Part shown: piece after piece, positions 53,624-62,582 of the stretch
How the letters are laid out: each line of letters opens with the position of its first letter
How positions within the stretch are numbered: the stretch's first letter is position 1
Assembly (NCBI RefSeq): GCF_003330845.1
Contig: NZ_CP026121.1
Span: 3,639,501-3,703,500, forward strand
DNA: 64,000 bases
Direction: 5' to 3'
DNA from: Streptomyces sp. Go-475
GTDB taxonomy: Bacteria; Actinomycetota; Actinomycetes; Streptomycetales; Streptomycetaceae
Translations under genes and position numbers: made by a program
The notes under the pieces: generated by a model
The model's input: the letters and a program-made list of their open reading frames with translations, nothing else
What the model was told of the DNA's origin: nothing
Databases searched by the model: none

Positions 53624-54454
53624 TCAGCCGCCGTCCGTGGCCGCCAGGTCGGCGACGACCGCCGCGTGGTCGGAGGGCCAGACGCCGTCGACCGGGCCGG
53701 CGCAGGCGCGGCGCACCGAGCGGACGTGGCCGAGGCCGTGGGGGCCGGGCGGGCCCACGTGGATGTAGTCGATGCGGACGCTGGGCTCGTGGGTCGGCGC
53801 CACGTACGGGTTGGCCGCGTCCCAGGTGGCGGAGGGGGCGGCCGGGTCGGCGTACTCCCAGGCGTCCAGGAGCACTTGGCCGGGCACGGCCGGGGCGGTC
53901 TTGTAGCCGCCGAGGAGGCGGACCTCGTCGGAGTCGGGCCAGGCGTTGAGGTCGCCGGTGACGACGGTGGGGAACGGGGTGTCGCCCCGGTGCCGGGCGA
54001 TGAACGCGGCGAGCGCGGCGACCTGGCCGCGGCGGACCGCCGAGGCGTGCACCGCGGAGGTCAAGTGGGCCGTGAAGAAGGGGATGTCGTGGCCGGGGCC
54101 GGCCAGGCGGGCGTAGAGGGCCAGCCGGCCGTCGTCGGTGTCGGCCGGGGCGGGCAGCGGCAGCACGTCCTGGTCGACGACCGGCCACCGGCTGAGCACG
54201 GCGTTGCCTATGTCGACGGTGGGGTCGCCGATCCGCCGCCGCCAGCGCTCCGGGGCGTGCGAGGCGGCCCAGGCGCAGTGCAGGCCCAGCTCACCGGCGA
54301 GCCACTCGGCGAGGTTCTCCCCGTCGGCGGCCCACACCTCCTGCAGGCCGACGACGTCGGGGCGCAGCTCCCGCAGGGCCGTGAGGATGGCCTTCTGCCG
54401 CGCCTGCCACGGCCCGAAGCGCCACCACAGGTTCCAGGTCACGATCCGCACCAC
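53624..54454 (-). CDS. Endonuclease/exonuclease/phosphatase family protein
   Basis: A 276-residue protein with the EEP fold. IVTWNLWWR (metal Asn), VVGLQEVWA (metal Glu), TGDLNAWPDS (catalytic Asp/Asn) and WPSDHAAVVADL (SDH) are all present and in order. It hydrolyses a phosphodiester (DNA, RNA or phospholipid headgroup) or phosphomonoester. No signal peptide, so cytoplasmic. Specific substrate unknown. Confidence 0.85.
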   Translation of the reverse strand: MVRIVTWNLWWRFGPWQARQKAILTALRELRPDVVGLQEVWAADGENLAEWLAGELGLHCAWAASHAPERWRRRIGDPTVDIGNAVLSRWPVVDQDVLPLPAPADTDDGRLALYARLAGPGHDIPFFTAHLTSAVHASAVRRGQVAALAAFIARHRGDTPFPTVVTGDLNAWPDSDEVRLLGGYKTAPAVPGQVLLDAWEYADPAAPSATWDAANPYVAPTHEPSVRIDYIHVGPPGPHGLGHVRSVRRACAGPVDGVWPSDHAAVVADLAATDGG

Positions 54455-54553
54455 CGGCCACCCGCTCCCGTCCCGCCACGTCAGGGGAGCATCATTGAAG
54501 CAGGAACCATTGGAGAAACCGTGAGAGCCTCGTGTGAAGGAGTGCCGCCGCCG

Positions 54554-54948
54554 ATGTCCCGCCGCACCGACCTGAGGTTCCGCGCCACGACCGCCTTCCA
54601 GCGCCGCGTCAACCCGCTCCTGCGGCGCCTGCCGTTCCAGACGGTCCTGGAGACCAGGGGCCGCGTCTCCGGGCTGCCCCGCCGGACACCGGTGGGCGGC
54701 CGCCGCGTCGGCGACTCCTTCTGGCTGGTGTCCGAGTTCGGCGAACGCTCCCAGTACGTGCGCAACATCAAGGCGGACCCGCGCGTGCGGGTGCGGATCC
54801 GGGCCGGTGGCACGAGGGGACGGCGCGGCCGCTGCCGGACGACGATCCGGTGGCCCGGCTGCGGCGGCTGCCCCGCGTCAACAGCCTGGGGGTGCGGGCG
54901 TTCGGGACGGATCTGCTGACGGTGCGCGTGGATCTGACGGACGTCTGA
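54554..54948 (+). pseudogene. Deazaflavin-dependent nitroreductase (DDN-type), frameshifted
   Basis: The first part (MSRRTDLRFRATTAFQRRVNPLLRR, LETRGRVSGLPRRTPVGGRRVGDSFWLVSEFGERSQYVRNIKADPRVRVRI) matches F420-dependent DDN/nitroreductase-family proteins. Near 54800-54806 (GGGCC run) the family sequence continues in another frame: RWHEGTARPLPDDDPVARL, then LRRLPRVNSLGVRAFGTDLLTVRV, ending at TGA 54946-54948. One missing base explains it; a total of 131 residues would fit the family. As written, translation would enter a wrong frame and stop at 54919. Either a real recent inactivation or a sequencing error. Confidence 0.85.
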
Positions 54949-54958
54949 ATCCTTTTGC

Positions 54959-57709
54959 TCAGGTCAGGTTCATGTCGTCCCAGGTCCAGCGGCCGGCGGG
55001 TCGACCGTCGAGGGCGATGCCCCAGGGAAGCGCCGGCTCCTCGGGCGGCGGCACTTCGTCGTCCTCTTCGAGGTCCGGGGCACGGCCGAGCAATGTGCTG
55101 ACGGCCTCCTTCTGCCCGACCTCCTCCAAACGCTCCAGCAGCACGTCGACCGCCTCCGGGTCCGAGACGTCGGTGTCAGAGGCGGCCCGGCGCGCGAGCG
55201 ACGCCAAGGCCTCGCCCTCGTCCAGACGGTCGAGGGCGACGAGGAGTTCCCCGATGCCCTCGGGGTCGTCGACGTCCGCGTGCGTCACCACCCCGCGGTC
55301 CAGCAACGCGGCGACCTCGGCCCGCATGCCGAGTTCATGGAGCAACTCCAGCAGCTCCGCGACAGGCGAGGGGTGGAGGATGTCGCTCTCACCGGCCGCG
55401 CGAGCGGCCACCGCGACGGCCTCCTCGGGCCGGTCGTAGGTCAGCAGGGTATGCACCAGCCAGGGGACGGCATCCGGGTCGGAGCAATCCGCGGAGGCGC
55501 CTGGGTCTCGGGCGAGGAGAGCGTGCACGGCTTCCGTCTGCCCGAGTTCCTCAAGGGCCTGGATGAGCCAGGACACGGCTTCCGGGTCGGCGAGGTCGGC
55601 GTGCGTCTGTGGAGCCCGGCCGAGCAGTGCGGTGATCGCGTCGCGCAGATCCTGCTCCCGCAGCGTGTCGAGAAGCGTCGCCACGTTGTTGGTGTCGCTG
55701 ATGTCGGTCTCGGCCACCACCCGCTCGGCCAGAACAACGGCGTGTGCCGGGCTATGGGTGTTCAGTTCCCTCAGCAGAGCCGGAAGGAGGGCCATGTCTG
55801 CCGCATCGGCTTCGTGGGCGGCGCGAGCGGCGAGTACGCGGTAGGCATCGTCGAGCCCCAGGGTGCGCAGAGACGCCAACAGGTCGGCGCAGGGACCGGC
55901 ATCGGTGGCGTCCGACGTTTCCACGGCGCGTGCGGCCAGCAGCACGGCGGCACCCTGAAGTCCTGCCGTCCGCAACCTCTCCAGCAAGTAGGCGACCGCC
56001 TCGGCGTCATCGCAGTCGACGTGGATCTCGGGCTCCCGCCGCATCAGCGCGTCGACCGCCGCACACTGCTCTGCCCCGTGGAGCGCGTCGAGGAGGAGCC
56101 GCACACCGTCCGGATCGTGCAAAGGGGCGTGGTGGGCGACCCACAGGCGGCCCGTGCCTCGCGGGTCGTTGTCGTCGTCCAGCAGGTCGGCCAGAAAACT
56201 GGCACACGTCGGGTGACCGACGGCGACGGCCTTGTGCCACAGGCGGGCCGCCTGCGTCAGGTACCCGCGCTGGAAGGCGGACCAGCCGAGATCCATGAGG
56301 TCGTCCGCGTCCGCGGTGTGGTCCAGCATGGCGCGCCACAGGGAGGGCGTCCCGGGCCGGTCGGCGGGCTCGACGCGGACGTGCTGGACGAGGTAGTCGG
56401 CCGGTTCGTACACGGCATCGCTGCCGGACCGGGTGAGTGGTGTGTGCATCGCGGTCAAGGTGTGCCGTATGTCGGTGCGCCGCCCGTCATCCCGTTCCCC
56501 CGTGCTCAGGGCCTTCAGGACGGCGTCGGCCCAGCCCGCACCATCGGGTCGGCGCCGCGGGTGCAGCGCGCCGTCGGCGGCGTCCGCGAGGAGTCCGGCA
56601 GGAAGGGGACGACGGTGACCCAGGTGCCGTGCGTCGAGGGCAGCTGTGAGCACGGCGTGTTCCACGTGGCTGAAGTGGCTCCCGGGTCCGCATCGGTAGG
56701 CGGCGAGAAGGGCAGGGCCTCCGCTGAGGTGCTGCACGACCCGGCCGTCCGCCACCCCCGCGCGCAGCGCGTCGGCGGGCCGACGGTCCCCACCGGCTTC
56801 GGCGACTTGTGCCACGGTGCGCCATTCCCGCAGTTCGGCAGCCGAGAAGTGGTCGGGCACCATGACCCGGCGGCATGCGGCGCAGTCGAGCAGTCCCCGG
56901 ACCTGGCCGTGCGGATCTCCGGCACGGCCGGGGCGCGTCAGTTCCTCCCAGTACGGATCGGTCCACAGGGTGCCCACGGCGGTGAGTCCGCGGGTCGCAA
57001 CCAGTAACCGGCGCAGCTCGGCCGCCGCCTGCTCCGCGTCGTGGCCGTAGAAGAACCGCTGGGCCTCGTTGAGCCAGAGGACCGTCCTCGGCTCGAAGTT
57101 CCCTTCCAGCAGAAGGCGCAGCAGTTCACCGGAGGTCGACGGGCGCAGAAGCCGGTGATGGGGAGCGAGCTCGCCCAACGCCTCGAACAACGCCCGGGTC
57201 TTACCGGTGGCCGAGTCGCCCGTGAGCATCAGCAGCACCGATTCCCTGCCCGCCAGGGCCGGCGTGAGGTACGTGCGCAGTTCGGCATCGTGCGCTCTGG
57301 GCATGTAGGGGGTGAGGAAGGGGTAACCGCCGGGGTCGGGAGCCGCCAGCACGGCTCGGTGCACTTCGAGAGCTTGCGGGTCCACGTCGGCGACGCACGG
57401 CTCATCGGTCTTCACGCGAGCCCGGTCCGCGCGCCGTCCGCCGGAGGCCGCCGGAGGCTTGGCCGCTGTCCACAGTGCGCGAAGCTCGTCCACATCGGCG
57501 GTATCGGCTCCCATGTGCCGGGCGAGTGCGGCAACCGTGGTCCACGTGGGGTCTTTCGGGTGGTTGTTGAAGGCCTGGCTGATCGTGGTGCGTCCGAGCC
57601 CGGTACGTGCTCGCAGCTGGTCGATCGTGAGCCCGGCGCGCCCGCGCAGGTCCCTGAGCCGCTCCCGCACTTTCGCCATGTTCCCGGAGTGCGCCGGATC
57701 GCCTTCCAC
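54959..57709 (-). CDS. XRE-type HTH plus P-loop NTPase with long helical repeat array
   Basis: A 916-residue protein. Residues about 12-68 are an XRE/Cro HTH (LRDLRGRAGLTIDQLRARTGLGRTTISQAF). The NTPase core has a P-loop G164-DSATGKT and a Walker-B-like LWLNE (211-215). From about residue 460 to 890 runs an array of 32-34-residue helical units, each with D-x-x-D-P/A-x-x-V...LL...L...G...A...LL.R (for example SDPEAVDVLLERLEEVGQKEAVSTLLGR). I keep GTG 57709; ATG 57679 is possible. The layout is like NLR/STAND sensors with a DNA-binding N-terminus. No nuclease or other effector domain seen. Function unknown; a regulatory or defence role is speculation. Confidence 0.7.
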   Translation of the reverse strand: MEGDPAHSGNMAKVRERLRDLRGRAGLTIDQLRARTGLGRTTISQAFNNHPKDPTWTTVAALARHMGADTADVDELRALWTAAKPPAASGGRRADRARVKTDEPCVADVDPQALEVHRAVLAAPDPGGYPFLTPYMPRAHDAELRTYLTPALAGRESVLLMLTGDSATGKTRALFEALGELAPHHRLLRPSTSGELLRLLLEGNFEPRTVLWLNEAQRFFYGHDAEQAAAELRRLLVATRGLTAVGTLWTDPYWEELTRPGRAGDPHGQVRGLLDCAACRRVMVPDHFSAAELREWRTVAQVAEAGGDRRPADALRAGVADGRVVQHLSGGPALLAAYRCGPGSHFSHVEHAVLTAALDARHLGHRRPLPAGLLADAADGALHPRRRPDGAGWADAVLKALSTGERDDGRRTDIRHTLTAMHTPLTRSGSDAVYEPADYLVQHVRVEPADRPGTPSLWRAMLDHTADADDLMDLGWSAFQRGYLTQAARLWHKAVAVGHPTCASFLADLLDDDNDPRGTGRLWVAHHAPLHDPDGVRLLLDALHGAEQCAAVDALMRREPEIHVDCDDAEAVAYLLERLRTAGLQGAAVLLAARAVETSDATDAGPCADLLASLRTLGLDDAYRVLAARAAHEADAADMALLPALLRELNTHSPAHAVVLAERVVAETDISDTNNVATLLDTLREQDLRDAITALLGRAPQTHADLADPEAVSWLIQALEELGQTEAVHALLARDPGASADCSDPDAVPWLVHTLLTYDRPEEAVAVAARAAGESDILHPSPVAELLELLHELGMRAEVAALLDRGVVTHADVDDPEGIGELLVALDRLDEGEALASLARRAASDTDVSDPEAVDVLLERLEEVGQKEAVSTLLGRAPDLEEDDEVPPPEEPALPWGIALDGRPAGRWTWDDMNLT

Positions 57710-57841
57710 CCCTGCTCCCCCGCCTCGGCCAGTCCGCCCACCGTTCAGCGTTGTTCATTCTCGTCCAGGTGAACCATGGCGAACACAGGAATCGCCAGAG
57801 TCTGCGGCACAGGCGGAAGCAAGCTGACCTAGGAGATCCTG

Positions 57842-58051
57842 ATGCCTCTCGCGTTCCTGGCCACCCTGACGGTCCTGGCCGTGATCACGGCCGTGATCAT
57901 CGCCGCCCTCACCGGCGCGGTGACCGCCTTCCTCGCGCGGGCGGACGGCGCGACGGCGGCCGGCGCCCTCATCCGCGCGGGCGTCGCCTTCGGAGCCACC
58001 CTCACGTTGATCGCGGTCCTGGTCACCACGGTGGCCGGGCTGCTGAGCTGA
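57842..58051 (+). CDS. 69-residue two-helix membrane protein
   Basis: A short protein with two hydrophobic helices (about residues 4-28 and 40-66) and a short loop ARADG. AGGAGATCCTG leads directly to ATG 57842. It converges with the aldehyde dehydrogenase gene. No family recognised. Confidence 0.65.
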   Translation: MPLAFLATLTVLAVITAVIIAALTGAVTAFLARADGATAAGALIRAGVAFGATLTLIAVLVTTVAGLLS

Positions 58052-58087
58052 CACGGGGCGATGCCGATCCGCAGTGCGAGCCGCTCG

Positions 58088-59539
58088 TCACCCCGGCCAG
58101 ACGATCGCCTGCACCTCGCTGTAGGCGTGCAGCGCGTACGAGCCGACGTCCCGGCCGACGCCGCTCTGCTTGAATCCGCCGAAGGGGGCCTCCATGTTGC
58201 GGCCCACGGTGTTGATGCCGACGCCCCCGGCCCGCAGCCGCCGTGCCACCCGGAAGGCGCGGGCCACGTCGTCCGACCAGACGTAGTCGATCAGGCCGTA
58301 GTCGGTGTCGTTGGCGAGCGCGATGCCCTCCTCCTCGTCGTCGAAGGGGATGACGACCACCACCGGCCCGAAGATCTCCTCGCGGGCCACGCGCATGGCG
58401 TTGGTGCAGTCGGCGAGGAGGGTGGGGGCGACGTAGAAGCCGGTCGGCAGGTCCGGGCGCTCGCCGCCGGTGACCACCACCGCGCCTTCCTCGCGGCCCA
58501 CTTCGACGTACGACTCCACCCGGTCCCGGTGCGCCGCCGAGATCACCGGCCCGACGACCGTGTCCGGCTCCCGCGGGTCGCCGACCTTCAACCGGCTCGC
58601 GTAGGCCGCCAGTTGATCGACCAGCCGGTCGTAGATCCCGCGCTGGGCCAGTACCCGCGTGGGGGCCGTGCAGATCTGGCCGCTGTAGAAGGAGAACGTG
58701 GTCCCGATCCCGGCCACGGCCGAGCCGAGGTCGGTGTCGTCGAAGACGACCGCCGCGCCCTTCCCGCCCAGCTCCATCAACTGGCGTTTCATACCGCGAC
58801 CGCACACCTCGGCGATCCGCCGCCCGACCGCGGTGGAGCCGGTGAAGCTGACCATGTCGACGTCCGGGGACGCGACGGCCGCCTCGCCGACGCCGGTCGA
58901 CCGGCCGGACACCACGTTCACCACGCCCGGCGGCACGCCCGCCGCCTCAAGCGCCTCCGCCATCCGGTAGACCGACAGCGGATCCTGGGGCGCCGGCTTC
59001 ACCACGACCGTGTTGCCCATCGCCAGGGCGGGGGCGATCTTGCCGGCCGGGTTGGCCCAGGGGTTGTTGTACGAGGTGACGCAGGCGACGACCCCGACGG
59101 GCTGGCGGACGGCCAGCGCGCCCATCACGCCCGCCTTCCCCATCGGCCCGGCCTCGTTGATCTGCGGCGGGATCGCCCACTCGGCGGGCTCCACGCGCGC
59201 GTAGCGGCGGAAACGGGCGGCGGCGACGCCGACCTGCAGGCCGCGTGCGGTGCCCGTGGTCGCGCCGGTCTCGGCCCGGGCCAGCTCCGCGTACGGCACC
59301 AGGTTCTCCCGGATGACGCCCGCGGCCCGGCTCAGCAGCGCCGCCCGCTCCTCCGGAGGCGTCCGCGACCACGGCCCGAAGGCCTCCCGGGCCGCGGCAC
59401 AGGCCGCGATCACCTGGTCCCGGGAGGCCTCCGGCGCCCATCCGACGGTCTGCTCGGTCGCCGGGTCGATCACCTCGTAGTGCCCGCCGTCCGGCTCCGT
59501 CCAGGAGCCGCCGACGAACAGCGGCTGCCGTGCCGTCAC
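58088..59539 (-). CDS. Aldehyde dehydrogenase
   Basis: A 483-residue NAD(P)-dependent ALDH. VTSYNNPWANPAGKIAPALAMGNTVVVKP is the cofactor/folding region, FTGSTAVGRRIA the Rossmann turn, LMELGGKGAAVVF holds the general base Glu, and YSGQICTAPTR the catalytic Cys. IFGPVVVVIPF and MEAPFGGFKQSGVGRD end the fold. GTG 59539 overlaps the amidohydrolase stop by four bases (GTGA). It is the last gene of the LLM-amidohydrolase-ALDH operon and should oxidise the aldehyde formed there. Confidence 0.92.
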   Translation of the reverse strand: MTARQPLFVGGSWTEPDGGHYEVIDPATEQTVGWAPEASRDQVIAACAAAREAFGPWSRTPPEERAALLSRAAGVIRENLVPYAELARAETGATTGTARGLQVGVAAARFRRYARVEPAEWAIPPQINEAGPMGKAGVMGALAVRQPVGVVACVTSYNNPWANPAGKIAPALAMGNTVVVKPAPQDPLSVYRMAEALEAAGVPPGVVNVVSGRSTGVGEAAVASPDVDMVSFTGSTAVGRRIAEVCGRGMKRQLMELGGKGAAVVFDDTDLGSAVAGIGTTFSFYSGQICTAPTRVLAQRGIYDRLVDQLAAYASRLKVGDPREPDTVVGPVISAAHRDRVESYVEVGREEGAVVVTGGERPDLPTGFYVAPTLLADCTNAMRVAREEIFGPVVVVIPFDDEEEGIALANDTDYGLIDYVWSDDVARAFRVARRLRAGGVGINTVGRNMEAPFGGFKQSGVGRDVGSYALHAYSEVQAIVWPG

Positions 59540-61266
59540 CTCGTGCTCACCGTCTCCGTGTCGCGCCCCGAGCGCAGCACCCGGCCCGGCACGGCACCCG
59601 TCACCACGTCGTCCCGGATCGTCTCGACGCCGTTGACCCAGACGGCCCGCACGCCGAGCGCCCGGGAGTCCAGCCGCGGGCTGTCGCCGGGCAGGTCGTG
59701 CACCAGGGTGGCCGGGCCCGCGTCGATCCGCTCCGGGTCGAAGAGGACGAGGTCGGCGTGCCAGCCCTCCCTGATCCGCCCCCGCTCGCGCAGCCCGAAG
59801 AGCCGGGCCGGGTCGTCGGTCAGCATCCGCACGGCCCGTTCCAGACCGACCAGCTTCCGCCCGCGCAGGCAGTCCCCGAGGAACCGGGTGGTGTACGGCG
59901 CCCCGCACATGCGGTCCAGGTGGGCGCCCGCGTCGGACCCGCCGAGCAGCACGTCCTCGTGCTGCCAGGTCTCCGCCCGCAGCGCCCAGGACGCCGGGTC
60001 GTTGTCGGGCGGCATCGGCCACAGCACCGTGCGCAGCCCGTCGTTCGCGCAGATCTCCACCAGGCACGCGAACGGCTCCTGGCCGCGCTCCTCGGCGATG
60101 TCCCGCACCACGCGCCCGGTCAGCCCGGCGTTGGCCTCGCTGTAGGTGTCGCCGATGACGTACCGGCCGAAGTCGGCGAGCCTGCGGAAGACGCCCGCCT
60201 CCTTGGAGTCGGCGCGCCTCAGCATCTCGGCCCGGACGTCCGGGTCGCGCAGCTTCTCGATCCGCTCGGGGACGGGCAGCCCGAGGACCGGCCCCCACCC
60301 GGGGATGAGGTTGAGCGCGCAGAACGTGCCCAGGGACATGTTCATGGGCGTGAGGATCGGCATGGTGAGGGCGACGACCCGGCCGCCCGCCTTCCTCGCC
60401 CGCTCGCTCGCCAGCAGTTGCCGGGGCACGCGCTCGGGCACCGCCGCGTCGATGGTCAGCACGTTCCAGTTCAGCGGCCGCCCCGCCGCCGCGCTCATCT
60501 CCACGAACAGGTCGATCTCGGCGTCGCTGAACTGGTCGAGGCAGCCCGCGACGATCGCCTCGATCTGCGTGCCCTCGTGCTCCCCGACGGCCCGGGACAG
60601 CGCGAGCAGTTCGGCGGGCCGGGCGTGCCGCGAGGCGACGGGCTCGCCGTCCCCGTCCGAGTGGCTCCTCGACTGGGTGGTGGACAGCCCCCAGGCCCCG
60701 GCGTCCATGGCCTCCCGCAGCAGCCGCACCATGGCGTCGAGCTGCTCCTGGGACGGCTGCCCGCCCACGGCCTGCGGCCCCATCACGTACCGCCGCAGCG
60801 CGCAGTGCCCCACCATGAACCCGGCGTTGACGGCGATCCGCCCCTCCAGGGCGTCCAGGTACTCCCCGAAGGAGTGCCAGTTCCAGGGCGCCCCCTGCTC
60901 CAGCGCCACCAGCGCCATGCCCTCGACCTTCGACATCATCCGCCGCGTGTAGTCGGCGTCCTCGGGCCGCTCCGGGTGCAACGGCGCGAGCGTGAACCCG
61001 CAGTTCCCGCCGACGACGGTGGTGACCCCGTGGTTGAGGGAGGGCGTGGCGTACGCATCCCAGAAGAGCTGGGCGTCGTAGTGGGTGTGCGGGTCGACGA
61101 AGCCGGGCGTGAGGACGAGACCGGAGGCGTCCTCGGTGGTGCGGGATTCCTGGGTGACAGTGCCGATGACGGCGATCCGACCGTCACGGATACCGACGTC
61201 GGCGGTCCGGCCGGCGGCACCGGTCCCGTCGACGACCGTCGCACCTTTGATGACGTGATCGAGCAC
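59536..61266 (-). CDS. Amidohydrolase family protein (N-acyl-D-amino-acid deacylase-like)
   Basis: A 576-residue metal-dependent hydrolase. LTPGFVDPHTHYDAQLFWD carries the HxH metal motif, GGNCGFTLAPL and MVGHCALR the next ligands and the bridging region, and GGSDAGAHLDRM the catalytic aspartate. N- and C-terminal beta sandwiches are typical of D-aminoacylases. I chose GTG 61266, eight bases after AGGAGG; GTG 61275 overlaps that ribosome site. It is coupled to the ALDH gene and belongs to the operator-controlled catabolic cluster. The substrate is unknown; many relatives with LLM and SDR neighbours act in cyclic amide or ester breakdown. Confidence 0.88.
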   Translation of the reverse strand: MLDHVIKGATVVDGTGAAGRTADVGIRDGRIAVIGTVTQESRTTEDASGLVLTPGFVDPHTHYDAQLFWDAYATPSLNHGVTTVVGGNCGFTLAPLHPERPEDADYTRRMMSKVEGMALVALEQGAPWNWHSFGEYLDALEGRIAVNAGFMVGHCALRRYVMGPQAVGGQPSQEQLDAMVRLLREAMDAGAWGLSTTQSRSHSDGDGEPVASRHARPAELLALSRAVGEHEGTQIEAIVAGCLDQFSDAEIDLFVEMSAAAGRPLNWNVLTIDAAVPERVPRQLLASERARKAGGRVVALTMPILTPMNMSLGTFCALNLIPGWGPVLGLPVPERIEKLRDPDVRAEMLRRADSKEAGVFRRLADFGRYVIGDTYSEANAGLTGRVVRDIAEERGQEPFACLVEICANDGLRTVLWPMPPDNDPASWALRAETWQHEDVLLGGSDAGAHLDRMCGAPYTTRFLGDCLRGRKLVGLERAVRMLTDDPARLFGLRERGRIREGWHADLVLFDPERIDAGPATLVHDLPGDSPRLDSRALGVRAVWVNGVETIRDDVVTGAVPGRVLRSGRDTETVSTR

Positions 61267-61303
61267 TGGGCGCACCTCCTGGTGGGCGGTGGGACTGGTA
61301 CCT

Positions 61304-61333
61304 AGGGGCGCGGGGAACTGCGCGACAAGCCAC
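61304..61333. repeat. Dispersed 30-bp intergenic repeat, copy 2
   Basis: GGGGCGCGGGGAACTGCGCG followed by ACAAGCC is the reverse complement of the element at 19657-19687 (one or two changes). It lies in the 93-bp gap between the LLM and amidohydrolase genes. Confidence 0.75.
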
Positions 61334-61359
61334 GACGCACCCGCACCCGCCGACGACGC

Positions 61360-62478
61360 TCAGCCGATCCCCCGGAACCGCGAAGTCCGATGCACGGGAT
61401 CCGTGTCGATCTTGGGAATCACGTGCTCCCCGACCAGCCGTATCGTCTGCAGCGTCTCCTCCTTCGGCACCCCCACCGGCAACCCGAAGCTCAACTGATC
61501 CGCCCCGGCCTGCTCCCACCGCTCGCACTGCCGCAGCACCTCATCGGGATCCCCGCAGATCAGCAGCTCCTCCTCGATGAGCACCTCCACGAACTCCTCG
61601 GTGTACTCCGGCAGCGTCTCCGGCCACACCGGGAACCCCTCGGGCCGAGGAAACGTGTCGTGGTACCGGAACACCAGCGAGGGCAGATAGTGCAGCCCCC
61701 CGTTCGCGGCGATCCGCACGGCCTCCTCATGCGTCGGCGCGCAGATCGCCGTGGTCGTCACCATCACGTTGTCGTTGACGAACGCCCCGACCGGCTCCGC
61801 GTCCACGATCGCCGTCTTGTACTGCTCCAGCACCCACTCCATGTCGGAGACCTTCTGCACGCTGAAGCCCAGCACGCCGAGCCCCTTCCTCGCGGCCATG
61901 GCGTAGGAGGGGGGCGAACCGGCCGCGTACCACATGGCCGGGTGCGCCGGACCGTACGGCTTCGGCAGGACCTTCCGCGGCGGCAGCGACCAGTGCTTGC
62001 CCTGGAAGCCCTCGTACTCGTCCTGGAGCCACATCTTGGGGAACTCGGCGATGGTCTCTTCCCAGATCTCCTTGGTGTGGTTCATGTCGGTGATGCCCGG
62101 CAGGAACCCGAGGATCTCGTGCGAGCCGGCGCCCCGCCCGCTGCCGAACTCGAAGCGGTTGCCGCTGAGGTGGTCGAGCATGGCGACCTTCTCGGCGACC
62201 TTCACGGGGTGGTTGACCTGGGCCAGCGGGTTGAAGATCCCCGAGCCGAGGTGGATCCGCTCGGTGGCGTGGGCCAGGTAGCCGAGGAAGACGTCGTTGG
62301 CGGAGAGGTGCGAGTACTCGTCCAGGAAGTGGTGCTCGGACGCCCAGGCGTACTTGAAGCCGGACCTGTCCGCCTGGATGACGTACTCGGTCTCCTCCAT
62401 CAGCGCCTTGTGCTCGGCGAGCGGGTCGGTCTCGGCCCGTTTGCCGACGTATCCCTGTACGAAGATGCCGAATTCCAA
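61360..62478 (-). CDS. LLM-class flavin/F420-dependent oxidoreductase
   Basis: A 372-residue luciferase-like monooxygenase. EFGIFVQGYVG, FKYAWASEHHFLDEYSHLSANDVFLGYLAHATERIHLGSGI and VAMLDHLSGNRFEFGSGRGAGSHEI are the diagnostic stretches of the bacterial LLM family. The only start in frame is TTG 62478, since a TGA lies three codons upstream; there is no ribosome site (the mRNA reads AACCTCCTT there). Two operators and a promoter precede it. The product may feed the amidohydrolase and ALDH downstream. Flavin versus F420 cannot be decided. Confidence 0.85.
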   Translation of the reverse strand: MEFGIFVQGYVGKRAETDPLAEHKALMEETEYVIQADRSGFKYAWASEHHFLDEYSHLSANDVFLGYLAHATERIHLGSGIFNPLAQVNHPVKVAEKVAMLDHLSGNRFEFGSGRGAGSHEILGFLPGITDMNHTKEIWEETIAEFPKMWLQDEYEGFQGKHWSLPPRKVLPKPYGPAHPAMWYAAGSPPSYAMAARKGLGVLGFSVQKVSDMEWVLEQYKTAIVDAEPVGAFVNDNVMVTTTAICAPTHEEAVRIAANGGLHYLPSLVFRYHDTFPRPEGFPVWPETLPEYTEEFVEVLIEEELLICGDPDEVLRQCERWEQAGADQLSFGLPVGVPKEETLQTIRLVGEHVIPKIDTDPVHRTSRFRGIG

Positions 62479-62503
62479 GGAGGTTCACCGCCCCACGGGT
62501 CTT

Positions 62504-62522
62504 ATCTGACGGTTCGTCAGAT
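62504..62522. promoter_or_regulatory. Operator ATCTGACG-GTT-CGTCAGAT (copy 2 of 3)
   Basis: A perfect 19-bp palindrome with the core shared with 33163-33179. It lies just downstream of the predicted LLM transcription start (near 62527), where a bound repressor would block elongation. Confidence 0.82.
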
Positions 62523-62533
62523 GCATGGCTCCG

Positions 62534-62562
62534 ACTGTTCCACCGGCCCTCATGAGCGTCAA
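62534..62562 (-). promoter_or_regulatory. Predicted promoter of the LLM-amidohydrolase-ALDH operon
   Basis: On the minus strand TTGACG (62562-62557) and AACAGT (62539-62534) are 17 bp apart. It is flanked by two copies of the operator. Confidence 0.55.
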
Positions 62563-62563
62563 T

Positions 62564-62582
62564 AGCTGACGAGCCGTCAGAT
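62564..62582. promoter_or_regulatory. Operator AGCTGACG-AGC-CGTCAGAT (copy 3 of 3)
   Basis: The CTGACG-N3-CGTCAG core is perfect, with one mismatch in the flanks. It abuts the -35 hexamer of the LLM promoter and includes the stop codon of the SDR gene (62577-62579). Confidence 0.8.

Noticed and set aside
59539..60298. Extension of the aldehyde dehydrogenase by 253 N-terminal residues
   Set aside because: The extension overlaps the amidohydrolase gene and is shadow-like; GTG 59539 fits the ALDH family start and a GTGA coupling.
62461..62510. AAGGAGG on the plus strand at 62477-62483 as start of a plus-strand gene
   Set aside because: No ATG, GTG or TTG at proper distance followed by a useful frame.
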